From CAWDPQ01 sp049642465 (GTDB taxonomy: Bacteria > Acidobacteriota > Vicinamibacteria > Vicinamibacterales > 2-12-FULL-66-21): 64,000 nucleotides of DNA. Where the stretch lies: positions 1 through 64,000 of the forward strand of contig JBAROV010000167.1 in NCBI GenBank assembly GCA_049642465.1, in the 5' to 3' direction. The translations under genes and the position numbers were made by a program. The notes under the pieces are model-generated. The model made no database searches, was not told where the DNA came from, and was given only the letters and a program-made list of their open reading frames with translations. The stretch's first letter is position 1. Each line of letters opens with the position of its first letter. Shown one piece after another: positions 35,983 to 44,810 of this stretch.

Positions 35983-38036
35983 GTGCAGGCATAGTGCAAC
36001 GCGGTTGCTCGTCAGTCCTGCTGCTCGCGGCACTGCTGGCGTCTGCCTGCCGTCGGGCGCCGGCCGCCGAATCCGGCACCACTTCGCCTGGCCAACCGGT
36101 TTCCATTCTCCTCGTCACGCTCGACACCACTCGCGCGGATTCAATCGGCCCCGACGCTCAACGCGTCGACACTCCCGCATTCAACGCACTCGCGGCACGC
36201 GGTCAACGCTTTCAGCAGGCGTACGCCACCGTCCCGGAAACACTGCCCTCGCATGTTTCCATCATGACGGGACTCTATCCGGCGGGTCATGGAATCCACG
36301 AAAACGGGCGATATCTAGCGCCGAATCGTGAGGTGGTCGCAGAACGTCTGCACGATGCCGGGTATCGAACGGCGGCGTTTGTCTCGTCCTACGTGCTGTC
36401 TCGTCGTTTTGGACTTGCTCGAGGGTTTGATGTCTACGATGACGATCTCGAGCGGGGCCGAGTCGAACGTTCGTCTCGCGACACGACCGACCGGGCGCTG
36501 GGATTCCTCGAGAAGGTCTCACCTGAACGGCTCTTTTTGTGGGTGCACTACTTCGACCCCCACGCACCGTACTCGCCTCCGGATCCGTTTCGGCGCGAGT
36601 ACGCCGAGCGGCCGTACTTTGGCGAGGTCGCCGCGATGGACCAGCAGCTCGGGCGCCTGATCCAGGCGTTCGAACAACACGTGGCGCGCAACGATGGTCG
36701 ACCCGCCTTTCTCATCGTTGGCGACCATGGCGAGGGCCTGGGTGACCATGGGGAGTCGCAGCACGGGAATCTCCTGTATCAGTCCACGGTGCACGTCCCG
36801 CTGCTTGTCGCGGGGCCTGGCTTTCCGCCTGGAAGCTCTAATGACCCGGTCAGCACGCGCAGAGTTTTCCACACCATCCTCGAGTGGGCGCGACTTGGCT
36901 CCTCGAACAGCCTTCGATCCACGACGAACGAAGTGGTGGCCGGCGAAGCGATGAAGCCGTTTCTGGGATACGGGTGGCAGCCGCAAATCATGGCGATAGA
37001 GGGACGGACGAAAGCAATCTTCTCGAAGCAAACGGAGGCGTACGACCTCGTTGCCGACCCTCAGGAAACCCACGATCTCGGAAGTGGGGCGCCTCTATCG
37101 GCCGCCGTGCGAAAGGTCCTCGATGAATATCCCGTGCCCACCCCGGGGGGCGAGCGTTCCCCTGACCGCCTGAGCGACGAAGCGCGTCGAAGCCTGGCCA
37201 GCCTGGGGTACGTCAGCGCGACTGCGACACCAGTCATCCGGAAGGATGCTCCGCGACCAGTCGACATGGTTTCTCTCTTCGATCCGCTCGAACGGGTGTC
37301 GACGCTGTTCGTGCAGGAACAGTACACCCTGGTGATCCCCTTACTGGCCGAAGTGCTCAAGAAAGATCCGGACAACCTCGATGCGACGCTTCGGCTCGCA
37401 ACCGCCTACTCATCGCTGCATCGAGAGAAAGAAGCTCTCCAGGCGTTCACAAAGGCCGCCGCGATCGCCCCCTCGTCTGCTGACGTACGTCTGTACCTGG
37501 CGCTTCACTACGCACGCGGGCGGGAGTGGCAACGCGCGGTGCCGGAGCTCGAGCGGATCGTGGCCGACACACCCGAACGACTTCCAGCGCTCGAAGCCCT
37601 CGCTGTGATTCGCGATCGGCAAAGGCGCACTGGTGACTCCGTCGCCTTGCGTCGAAAGATTTACCGCTTACGCGAACCGACGGCTGCCGAACTGGTCCAA
37701 CTGGGCCGGCAGGCCATGGACGTTCAACTGACGGAAATCGCGATTGAAGCGTTCGAGCGCGCACGCGGGCTGCAGAAACAGACCTTCACGCATGACCTCG
37801 AACTCGGTGTGCTGTATCTGGCAATGCGGAAACTCGACGACTCCAGGAACGCGCTCGATCGGGTTCCGCCGACGGACCCAGATTACCCGCTGGCGCTTTT
37901 CAAGCGCGCTCAGGTCAGCGTACTGCTGGAAGAACCGGATGCTGCCGCGCGCATCGAGTCGGCGCGACGCCACGCCGACTCGATCACACGACCGCTCATC
38001 GCAAAGGAAAAGCTTTTTTCAGGCGTCCCACGCTAA
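35979..38036 (+). CDS. Sulfatase-fold (alkaline phosphatase superfamily) TPR lipoprotein
   Basis: 685 aa. Signal peptide with a lipobox-like end (LLASAC, Cys24). Residues ~42-400 are a sulfatase-type domain: ILLVTLDTTRADS (metal Asp49), HYFDPHAPY, IVGDHGEGLGDHGE. At the nucleophile position, sulfatases have Cys/Ser-x-Pro-x-Arg; here it is Thr88-Leu-Pro-Ser-His, so no formylglycine and probably a phosphoryl or other hydrolase or transferase. Residues ~430-680 are TPR repeats (LLAEVLKKDPDNLDATLRLATAYSS). It overlaps glucokinase by four bases and converges on the TonB-dependent receptor with overlapping stops. Substrate unknown. Confidence 0.82.
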   Translation: MSAGIVQRGCSSVLLLAALLASACRRAPAAESGTTSPGQPVSILLVTLDTTRADSIGPDAQRVDTPAFNALAARGQRFQQAYATVPETLPSHVSIMTGLYPAGHGIHENGRYLAPNREVVAERLHDAGYRTAAFVSSYVLSRRFGLARGFDVYDDDLERGRVERSSRDTTDRALGFLEKVSPERLFLWVHYFDPHAPYSPPDPFRREYAERPYFGEVAAMDQQLGRLIQAFEQHVARNDGRPAFLIVGDHGEGLGDHGESQHGNLLYQSTVHVPLLVAGPGFPPGSSNDPVSTRRVFHTILEWARLGSSNSLRSTTNEVVAGEAMKPFLGYGWQPQIMAIEGRTKAIFSKQTEAYDLVADPQETHDLGSGAPLSAAVRKVLDEYPVPTPGGERSPDRLSDEARRSLASLGYVSATATPVIRKDAPRPVDMVSLFDPLERVSTLFVQEQYTLVIPLLAEVLKKDPDNLDATLRLATAYSSLHREKEALQAFTKAAAIAPSSADVRLYLALHYARGREWQRAVPELERIVADTPERLPALEALAVIRDRQRRTGDSVALRRKIYRLREPTAAELVQLGRQAMDVQLTEIAIEAFERARGLQKQTFTHDLELGVLYLAMRKLDDSRNALDRVPPTDPDYPLALFKRAQVSVLLEEPDAAARIESARRHADSITRPLIAKEKLFSGVPR

Positions 38037-40951
38037 AAACGTATACGGGCCGCGATTTGAAACCGCCGGGGATCGAAATAGTTCCGCGGCTCACCAAAGG
38101 CGGAACTGTGGACGCTCGGTTGGGGGTTGTACCCCGTTTGTTTGTCGAACAGGTTGAACACGTCCGCCGCGATCTGGAAATTGATCCGGTCGACGCGGAT
38201 GTTCTGGGTGTAATTCAAATCAACCTGCCAGTGCGAGGGCGTCCGCCGTGAGCCTGCGGACTCCGCGTACCGGTTGGTGTCACTGGTGTTGGTGGTGAGC
38301 GCAATATAGGGTTCGTAGCTCCACGCCTCCCACGGATGTCCCGACTGCGCGATGGCGTAGAAACCTGCCGTCGCATTCCAGAAGAAACCGTAGTAGCCGT
38401 AGATCTTCAGCATGTGACGGCGGTCGCCGCGGAGATCGCCGTCCTTGAAGTCCCAGAGCTGCCGGCCGGCGCCATCGGCAATGTTCGACGAACCGATGAA
38501 AATATTCGCGTCGTTTCCAGTCGTCGAGTTGTCCTGGTCGAAATTGCCGTAATAGTGGCTCCACGTGTACGACCCTCGCATGAACGCGTTGCGGCCTCGC
38601 CACTCCGATTCAAGCGTCGCCTCGTAGTACTTCGTGTACGCGCCATCGAGTTCGGCTATCACGTAGGTTGAGCCACTGCCAATCTGGGCCAGCTTTTGCG
38701 TCAAGTCGGCTATGTACAGCTCGCGCGGAATGCCTGGCGGGGGGTTGAACGCAATTCTGGCGTTGTTGTTGGTGTCTTCCCAGAAGTGGCTCCCGTCCCG
38801 GTATCGGCCGTAGAGCCTGGCGGTCCATCTCGGATTGAACTCTCGCGCGGTCCCGACGAGATATTCATCGATCGTCCGTGGCGTCAAATCGTCTACGAAT
38901 AACTTGCCTGAAGACGACCCAACGGGCACCGCCGCGAAGAGAACGCCGCTGCTATCAAAGTGCGCGTCGATGAAGGTGCCGATGAGATTGCGATCCCATG
39001 ACGCCGCCCGCGGCAGCGAGCTGGCCGCCGGAGTGTATCGCGCGAAGCTCGCGTAAACGGTGTGGCGATCGTTGTAGGCCCACGTGGCACCAACGCGAGG
39101 CTGAATCATCTTGCTGAACGGGATGTCGTACATCTTGTAGCGATTCCCCGGGGCCGAGCGGTAGCCGGAGAGGGTGGATGGATCCTCCCTCAGGCCCTGC
39201 CCGTAGAGCGTGTCGTTGCTCATGAGCACGCCTGCATTGAACGTCCAGCTCCTGAACCGAATACTGTCGTTCACCTCGATGCTCTGCGACCGGTACTCGG
39301 ACACAATTGGCGCAGCCTGCCCGGTCGTCTGCTGCTGATACCTCGCCGTGAAGTACGCGGATTGACCTGTTCCAGCGACAGGTGCCAGGCGGCCGCCTGG
39401 CACCGAGATCGACCCCCAGCCATTCGAGCTGCGGAGCAAGTCCTCCGAATCGACATATCGCTGATAGCCGACGTGGAGCTCGTGACTCACCGCCGTACCG
39501 AAAATCAGGTTGTAGCCCACCTGGCCAGCGTCCCTGAAAAAGTCCTGATCGTTGAACTCGGTTCCATATCCCACCAGGCCGCCGCCAGTCCGCGCGCCGT
39601 TCTCGATGTAACCGTAGCGTTCGATGAGCGGCTGGATGAAGGTGTTGTAAGCCGTTTGGCCCGCAACCGGTGTGGGAACCGACAACAATCCGAGTTGGTC
39701 GAGGTTGGCGAGGTCGAGCCGAGTGCCAACCGCATTGGTGGGACTCACCTTCGCGAGGTTGTCAGGGCGGCCAAGCGTTTCGTTCGCAAAATGGGTGTAC
39801 TTGAAAGTGGCGTGGCTTCTGGAATTGATGACCCACGAACCCTCGGCCGTTCCGATCTTCAACGAGGACTCGTTTCCTGTCCCCGTCGTCGACGAAGAAC
39901 TCGCACCGAACAGATCGCTCCTGTCGAGCCGTTCCGAATCGCGGTAGCTGAAGTTCAACAGCACACTGTTGAGTGGCGTGAACGTCAGTTTGCCAAACCC
40001 TTCGTTGCGTGTGCTCTTGTAGGGCGGCAGCTCCCCGTAGCGGTTCGCGCGGTTCTCGCGGCGATTCTGCGGACGGTAGTAGGAGGCGTAGAAGTGCAGT
40101 TTGTTCGGCAGAATGGGGCCGCCGACGTTGCCTGTCAGCCAGCTCCGATCCTGTTCGTATCGCGACGCGCTGCCACTATTGAGCTGCGCGACCATGTTGT
40201 CGTTCTGCAGCTGGTAGCTCAGTTCACCAGAAAAGCGGTTCGTTCCCGACTTGCTGACAGAATCGATTGTGAAACCTCCGGATCGATCGAAGTCAATGGC
40301 ACGCGCTCCCCCTTTGATCGTGGTTACCTGGGCAATGTCGTGCGCCGCGGGTTCGGCGGAGAGCGTGCCAAAGAGCGGGAGGGTGACGTTGACGCCGTCG
40401 AACTGATACACGTTGTCCTGGCCGCTTCCACCGGCGCTCGGGCCGCGGACCGCGTCCTGCGTGTACTGCACGCCGGGAATCAATTTGACCAGATCGCGGT
40501 ACTCCTGGCCGACCGGCAGCGACATGATCTGCTCGTTTGACACACCACTCTTGATCGTTGCCGAGTCGCGTTCCACAAGTGAGACGGTCGCGGCGACTGT
40601 GACGGTCTCGCTGACTCCCGCAATTCCGAGCGTGGCGTCAACAACGGTGTCCTGTGCGAGCTGGACCTGCGCTTCGCGCGTCACCGTCTGCATTCCCGAC
40701 AGCGTGAACGTCACGGTGTAATTCCCCGGCGGCAGCGCCGGCAAGCGATAGGCGCCGCTGACTTCCGTTGTCGCCGACCGTGCCGCCGGAAGAACGTTCG
40801 ATCGCGCTTCGACGGTCACACCCGGCAAAACCGCGCCACTCGTGTCTGCAACTCTTCCAGTGATCGCTCCGGTCTGCTGTGCGCCGGCGGGGAGTGCAAA
40901 CAGCACGACGAAACACGGGCAAAGTAACCGGAGCGCGCGTACCGATACCAT
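38033..40951 (-). CDS. TonB-dependent receptor, Oar-like, with carboxypeptidase-regulatory domain
   Basis: 972 aa. Signal peptide (MVSVRALRLLCPCFVVLFALPAGAQ split across residues 1-25), then a carboxypeptidase-regulatory-like Ig domain (TGAITGRVADTSGAVLPGV ... GAYRLPALPPGNYTVTF), a plug domain and a large beta-barrel with many Tyr/Asn strands, ending in IAARIRF with a terminal Phe as for outer-membrane insertion. This Oar/SusC-like class is greatly expanded in Acidobacteria. Ligand unknown, perhaps a peptide or glycan. The start ATG 40951 has GGAGGGG five bases upstream; the frame runs open to 41593 only on the antisense of the next gene. Divergent from the M14 peptidase; tonB is at 44798. 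Confidence 0.88.
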   Translation of the reverse strand: MVSVRALRLLCPCFVVLFALPAGAQQTGAITGRVADTSGAVLPGVTVEARSNVLPAARSATTEVSGAYRLPALPPGNYTVTFTLSGMQTVTREAQVQLAQDTVVDATLGIAGVSETVTVAATVSLVERDSATIKSGVSNEQIMSLPVGQEYRDLVKLIPGVQYTQDAVRGPSAGGSGQDNVYQFDGVNVTLPLFGTLSAEPAAHDIAQVTTIKGGARAIDFDRSGGFTIDSVSKSGTNRFSGELSYQLQNDNMVAQLNSGSASRYEQDRSWLTGNVGGPILPNKLHFYASYYRPQNRRENRANRYGELPPYKSTRNEGFGKLTFTPLNSVLLNFSYRDSERLDRSDLFGASSSSTTGTGNESSLKIGTAEGSWVINSRSHATFKYTHFANETLGRPDNLAKVSPTNAVGTRLDLANLDQLGLLSVPTPVAGQTAYNTFIQPLIERYGYIENGARTGGGLVGYGTEFNDQDFFRDAGQVGYNLIFGTAVSHELHVGYQRYVDSEDLLRSSNGWGSISVPGGRLAPVAGTGQSAYFTARYQQQTTGQAAPIVSEYRSQSIEVNDSIRFRSWTFNAGVLMSNDTLYGQGLREDPSTLSGYRSAPGNRYKMYDIPFSKMIQPRVGATWAYNDRHTVYASFARYTPAASSLPRAASWDRNLIGTFIDAHFDSSGVLFAAVPVGSSSGKLFVDDLTPRTIDEYLVGTAREFNPRWTARLYGRYRDGSHFWEDTNNNARIAFNPPPGIPRELYIADLTQKLAQIGSGSTYVIAELDGAYTKYYEATLESEWRGRNAFMRGSYTWSHYYGNFDQDNSTTGNDANIFIGSSNIADGAGRQLWDFKDGDLRGDRRHMLKIYGYYGFFWNATAGFYAIAQSGHPWEAWSYEPYIALTTNTSDTNRYAESAGSRRTPSHWQVDLNYTQNIRVDRINFQIAADVFNLFDKQTGYNPQPSVHSSAFGEPRNYFDPRRFQIAARIRF

Positions 40952-41005
40952 GAGGACCCCTCCATCCATCTGTCGATTACAAGGAACGCTTTCGCGCAAG
41001 CGGAA

Positions 41006-41013
41006 AGTATACT
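41006..41013. promoter_or_regulatory. Palindromic -10 box (AGTATACT) between divergent genes
   Basis: AGTATACT reads TATACT on both strands, so one site may serve the receptor gene (minus, leader ~48 bases) and the M14 peptidase gene (plus, leader ~31 bases). A further TATGAT at 41021-41026 is a second candidate for the plus strand. No convincing -35 boxes. Compare the palindromic box at 18946. Confidence 0.4.
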
Positions 41014-41050
41014 GCGCTGATATGATCCTCGGCTTCGCGCTGGAGGTCTC

Positions 41051-42646
41051 GTGAGAGGAGTCTTCGCCACCGCGGTCCTGGGTGGCCTCGCCGCATTGGT
41101 GCCCGCAATCGAGTGGCAAGTCACGCCGGCTCACGCACTCCAGACCACGCCGGAGCGCACCGACTTTCGTGATACGAGCCGCTACGAAGACGTCGTGGCA
41201 TTCATCGATGCGCTCGCCAAGACGTCGTCCAAGATCCACGCCACCACCTTCGGCGTAACCAACGAAAAGCGGAGTCTGCCGCTGGTCGTCGTCGGTGCCG
41301 ACGACGCATCTGCGGACGCGGTCAAGCGAACGCGAAAGCTCCGCGTCTACATTCAGGGGAACATTCACGGCGGTGAAGTCGAGGGAAAGGAATCCGCGCA
41401 GATCCTGCTGCGCGAGCTTGCCGAAGGGAAACACGACGACTGGCTGAAAACGATGGTGCTGCTGCTGGCGCCGATTTACAACGCGGACGGCAACGAACGA
41501 TTTGCGCTGAACAACCGCAGTTCCCAGTACGGACCGCTCGGCGGCCAGGGGCAGCGTGCGAACGCGCAGGGCCTCGACCTGAATCGCGACCACATGAAGC
41601 TCGACTCGCCCGAGGGTCGCGCGGTGGTCAAGTTAATGAATGACTACGACCCGCAGGTGTCGATGGACCTGCACACGACCAACGGTTCGCACCATGCTTA
41701 TCACCTGACTTACGCACCCCCTCTCAATCCGGCCACCGATCCATCAATCGTACGGCTCCTTCGGCTCGAGTGGCTGCCCCGCGTGACCGCGACGATTCGC
41801 GCGAAATACGGATGGGACTACTACTATTACGGCAATCTGCAGGGCAAGACCCGCGAGGCGGGATCGCCGAACGAGCGATCGTGGCGAAGCTTCGATCACC
41901 GGCCAAGGTTCAACAACAATTACATCGGTCTGCGGAATCGGTTCGCGGTATTGAGCGAAGCCTATGCAAACGCCACCTTCCGCGATCGCATTCTGGCGAC
42001 CAGCCGGTTCGTCGAAGAAAACCTGAACTATGTTCGCGATAATGCCGCGACCATTCGAAGACTCGTGGAGGACGCTGACCAGAAAACCGTCGTCGGTGCT
42101 CGGCTGCCGCTACGGGCGGAACTCGAGCGCGCCCCCGAGCTGGTCGAAATCCTTCTTGGCGAGGTAACGAAAGAACAACACCCGGTTGACGGACACATCA
42201 TGCACCTCCGCAAGGACGTCAAGAATCCGGAGAAAATGGCAGAATACGGGACGTTCAAGGGAACAGAGTTCGAACGGGTTCCGTCAGCGTACTTTGTTCC
42301 TGCCGTGCTCACCGATGTCGTCGAGAGGCTCAGAATGCATGGGGTGGTCGCGACTCCCCTCGATTCGTCCAGCCGCGTGTCGGCCGAGGAGTTTCGCATC
42401 GAAAAGAGTGAGACGGCGGCCACACCGTTTCAGAATCACAAGGAACGAACACTCACGGGGGCCTGGCAGGCTGGCGAGCGGCAACTGCCGGCAGGAATGC
42501 TGCGGGTGGACATGAAGCAGCCGCTCGCACGTTTGGCGTTCTATCTCCTGGAACCCAGGTCGGACGATGGGCTGACCGACTGGAATTTCCTGGACCAGGC
42601 GTTGGACGGCGCACAGCTGTATCCGATCCTCCGCACCAGCAACTGA
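41051..42646 (+). CDS. M14-family zinc carboxypeptidase-like protein, exported
   Basis: 531 aa from GTG 41051 (GGAGG four bases upstream). N-terminal signal-like segment (ATAVLGGLAALVPAIEW ... AHAL). Carboxypeptidase zinc ligands: NIHGGEVEGKE (His106, Glu109) and MDLHTT (His208), with LDLNRDHMKLDSPE between them as in succinylglutamate-desuccinylase/M14 relatives and a catalytic Glu candidate in VLSEAYA near 302. A ~200-residue C-terminal region is probably a beta-sandwich. It should trim peptides or peptidoglycan stems outside the cytoplasm. Seven bases separate it from the secreted kinase-like gene. Confidence 0.83.
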   Translation: MRGVFATAVLGGLAALVPAIEWQVTPAHALQTTPERTDFRDTSRYEDVVAFIDALAKTSSKIHATTFGVTNEKRSLPLVVVGADDASADAVKRTRKLRVYIQGNIHGGEVEGKESAQILLRELAEGKHDDWLKTMVLLLAPIYNADGNERFALNNRSSQYGPLGGQGQRANAQGLDLNRDHMKLDSPEGRAVVKLMNDYDPQVSMDLHTTNGSHHAYHLTYAPPLNPATDPSIVRLLRLEWLPRVTATIRAKYGWDYYYYGNLQGKTREAGSPNERSWRSFDHRPRFNNNYIGLRNRFAVLSEAYANATFRDRILATSRFVEENLNYVRDNAATIRRLVEDADQKTVVGARLPLRAELERAPELVEILLGEVTKEQHPVDGHIMHLRKDVKNPEKMAEYGTFKGTEFERVPSAYFVPAVLTDVVERLRMHGVVATPLDSSSRVSAEEFRIEKSETAATPFQNHKERTLTGAWQAGERQLPAGMLRVDMKQPLARLAFYLLEPRSDDGLTDWNFLDQALDGAQLYPILRTSN

Positions 42647-42653
42647 AGACACC

Positions 42654-43421
42654 ATGCCGATTCTCATTGCGCTCGTTGCGTCGTTGGTCCTTCAGGCGCC
42701 TGCCGGTCAAGCGCGAACTGCGGACGGCTGGCAGCCGCGCCGCACGGAGATCGAGCACTGTCTCGTGGAGGCGAAGGTCGCGAAGCTCGAAGAAGTTCCT
42801 ATCGGCGTGACCAAGCCCAGTCGCGCGATTCTTCAGGACGTCGGATGCGCGAGAGCCTTTGCATGGAAACCGCTGCGGCCGGGGATGTACAGCGGCTACT
42901 GGGAGAGCTACAAGTCAGAGATCGCCGCCTACGAGATGGACAAGCTGCTCAACCTGAACATGGTGCCCATCGCGGTCGAGCGCAAAATCAACGGAGTCAC
43001 GGGCGCCGCGATCCTGTGGCTTGACGGCGTCCGCAGCTGGGATCAAATCCTTCCGTTGCCAAAACCCGCGGTCTGGCCGATGCGGCTGGTGCGCATGAAG
43101 ATGTTCGATTGCCTCGTGGGTAACACGGATCGCAACAAGGGGAACATGCTGATCGATGAGGCCTGGAATCTCTATCTCATCGACCACTCTCGAGGCTTCG
43201 TGGCCGAGAGGCGACTGCCGCCCTCGTCTCTCTTTCAGAATGTCGATCGGGCGTTGTGGCAGCGCATGCTGACGCTCGACGAGGCGACGCTCGAGCAGCA
43301 TCTCGGCGCGTGGCTGGAGGCCCGGCAGATCCGTTCGATACTGCAGCGGCGCGACGCGATGAAGAAGCACATCGACTCGCTCGTGGCAAAGCAAGGCGAC
43401 AAGGTGTTCTTCGCGCCCTGA
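42654..43421 (+). CDS. Exported protein with FAM20/PI-kinase/HipA-like kinase fold
   Basis: 255 aa. Short signal peptide (PILIALVASLVLQAPAGQA). The body follows the order seen in atypical kinases of the FAM20C/PI3-4-kinase/HipA group: a Lys candidate (AFAWKPL, Lys72), Glu89 in YKSEIAAYEMDKLL, then a catalytic-loop-like LVGNTDRNKGNML (Asp159, Asn164) and a metal-binding-like LYLIDHSRGF (Asp177). In the family these are D-R-H-x-x-N and D-x-G/S. The residues needed for phosphotransfer therefore appear present, though smaller than usual. The pairing with a secreted peptidase (seven-base gap) and the signal peptide suggest extracytoplasmic phosphorylation, as inference. Confidence 0.55.
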   Translation: MPILIALVASLVLQAPAGQARTADGWQPRRTEIEHCLVEAKVAKLEEVPIGVTKPSRAILQDVGCARAFAWKPLRPGMYSGYWESYKSEIAAYEMDKLLNLNMVPIAVERKINGVTGAAILWLDGVRSWDQILPLPKPAVWPMRLVRMKMFDCLVGNTDRNKGNMLIDEAWNLYLIDHSRGFVAERRLPPSSLFQNVDRALWQRMLTLDEATLEQHLGAWLEARQIRSILQRRDAMKKHIDSLVAKQGDKVFFAP

Positions 43422-43634
43422 CTACTTGCGTCTGGACCCCACGATCAAGAGCACGATCCCGCCGGCCAGTGCGAGGCCTCCCAGCACAGGGGGCAGCGGA
43501 ATCGTTTCGCGCCTCTCGGTTGTCGCTTCGATCGGCCCGATGTCGAGCACTTTTTCGCGTTTCGTGTAGGTAATGCCGCCATACGCGAGCGCGATGATGC
43601 CGATCACGATCAGCACGACGCCGATGATCTTCAT
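43422..43634 (-). CDS. Small two-helix membrane protein (DUF3185-like)
   Basis: 70 aa, with hydrophobic helices at residues 3-22 (IIGVVLIVIGIIALAYGG) and 48-66 (VLGGLALAGGIVLLIVG) joined by a polar loop containing KREKVLDIGPIEATTERRE. This matches small DUF3185-type proteins of unknown role. The ATG at 43634 is preceded by GGGAGAG with a four-base spacer, supporting real translation. It converges on the kinase-like gene and lies 27 bases downstream of the sugar kinase, so may share its transcript. Confidence 0.72.
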   Translation of the reverse strand: MKIIGVVLIVIGIIALAYGGITYTKREKVLDIGPIEATTERRETIPLPPVLGGLALAGGIVLLIVGSRRK

Positions 43635-43661
43635 GGTCTCTCCCTGATAGTTCGAGCCGCG

Positions 43662-44744
43662 CTATCGCTGGATCCGGGCCGATCCGCCCTTCGCAAATGC
43701 CCGCACCTGTTCCAGCGTCGCCATCGAGGTATCGCCGGGGAATGTCGTAATCAATGCACCGTGGGCCCAGCCCAGCCTCACCGACTCGTCCGGTGATTCC
43801 CCAGTCAGCAGGCCGTAGAAAAGACCCGCCGCAAAGCCGTCACCGCCGCCCACGCGATCGTGAACGTCGAGCTCACAGGTGTTCGGGATGTAGGTTTGAC
43901 CGTTGATCCACGCCACCGCTCCCCAGGTGTGGCGGTTCGTCGAATGCACCTCCCGCATCGTCGTCGCGACCACTTTGATGCGGGGGTAACGGGCGACCAC
44001 TCGGTCGATCATTCCGAAGAACACCGTCGGATCGAGTTTCGACGCCGCCGCGACCTCCGGGCCGGGTATGCCCAGCCCTTTCTGCAGGTCCTCCTCGTTG
44101 CCCACGAGTACGTCCACGTGCTCGACGATTCGGCCGATCACCGACGCCGCGCGTCCGAGTCCGCCGGACGCGCTCCAGAGCTTCTCGCGATAATTGAGGT
44201 CGAACGACACCACCGCGCCATGCTTCCTCGCCGCCTGCATGGCCTCGACGATCAGTTCAGCCGTCGTCTCGGACAGCGCGGCAAAGATGCCGCCACTATG
44301 AAACCATCGGACGCCGCCGCCAAAGATCGCGTCCCAGTCGAAGTCGCCGGGTTTGAGCTGCGCCGCCGCTTCGTTGCAGCGGTTGTAGAACACGACTGGA
44401 CCGCGAACGCCATAACCGCGATCGCTGTAGACGGCTGCCATGTTCGGCCCGCGCGCGCCATCGTGCTTGAACATCTTGTAGAACGGCGTCACGCTCATCG
44501 CGCGCACGCGACCGGCAATGAGATCGCCAATGGGATAGTCCACCATTGCGCTGGCGACGCCCGTCCGCATGCGAAAGCAGTCCGCCAGGTTCGCCGCGGT
44601 ATTGAACTCTCCGCCGCTCACGTGTATTTCGCACGACATCGCCTTGCGAAATGGGACGATCCCGGGATCGAGGCGATGAACGAGAGCTCCGAGCGCGAGG
44701 AAATCCAGCGCGCCGCCCGCAGGAATGTTGAGAACACGGTCCAT
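43662..44744 (-). CDS. PfkB-family sugar kinase, probable 2-keto-3-deoxygluconate kinase
   Basis: 360 aa ribokinase-like enzyme. The C-terminal PfkB signature reads DRVGGGDGFAAGLFYGL (catalytic Asp in GGGD, against GAGD in ribokinase), the form seen in KDG kinases; SGGEFNTAANLA near the start and VSFDLNYREKLW fit the same group. It would phosphorylate 2-keto-3-deoxygluconate from uronate breakdown, which fits a glycan-degrading lifestyle. No eda or uxu gene is adjacent, so a different ketose or nucleoside substrate is possible. No strong ribosome-binding site precedes ATG 44744. Confidence 0.78.
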   Translation of the reverse strand: MDRVLNIPAGGALDFLALGALVHRLDPGIVPFRKAMSCEIHVSGGEFNTAANLADCFRMRTGVASAMVDYPIGDLIAGRVRAMSVTPFYKMFKHDGARGPNMAAVYSDRGYGVRGPVVFYNRCNEAAAQLKPGDFDWDAIFGGGVRWFHSGGIFAALSETTAELIVEAMQAARKHGAVVSFDLNYREKLWSASGGLGRAASVIGRIVEHVDVLVGNEEDLQKGLGIPGPEVAAASKLDPTVFFGMIDRVVARYPRIKVVATTMREVHSTNRHTWGAVAWINGQTYIPNTCELDVHDRVGGGDGFAAGLFYGLLTGESPDESVRLGWAHGALITTFPGDTSMATLEQVRAFAKGGSARIQR

Positions 44745-44784
44745 GGTCGAGCAACGCTATCGATGCCGTTGGGGTCATGTCAAG

Positions 44785-44810
44785 TTACGGCATCCGCTTA
44801 CGGCATCCGC
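44785..44810. repeat. 13-base tandem duplication at the 3' end of tonB
   Basis: TTACGGCATCCGC occurs twice head to tail (44785-44797 and 44798-44810). The right copy encodes the last residues and stop of tonB on the minus strand; the left copy repeats them after the stop. A recent slippage duplication with no effect on the protein. Confidence 0.85.

Noticed and set aside
38033..41593. N-terminal extension of the TonB-dependent receptor to 41593
   Set aside because: The region beyond 40951 is antisense to the M14 peptidase gene; a signal peptide and strong GGAGGGG site define the start at 40951.
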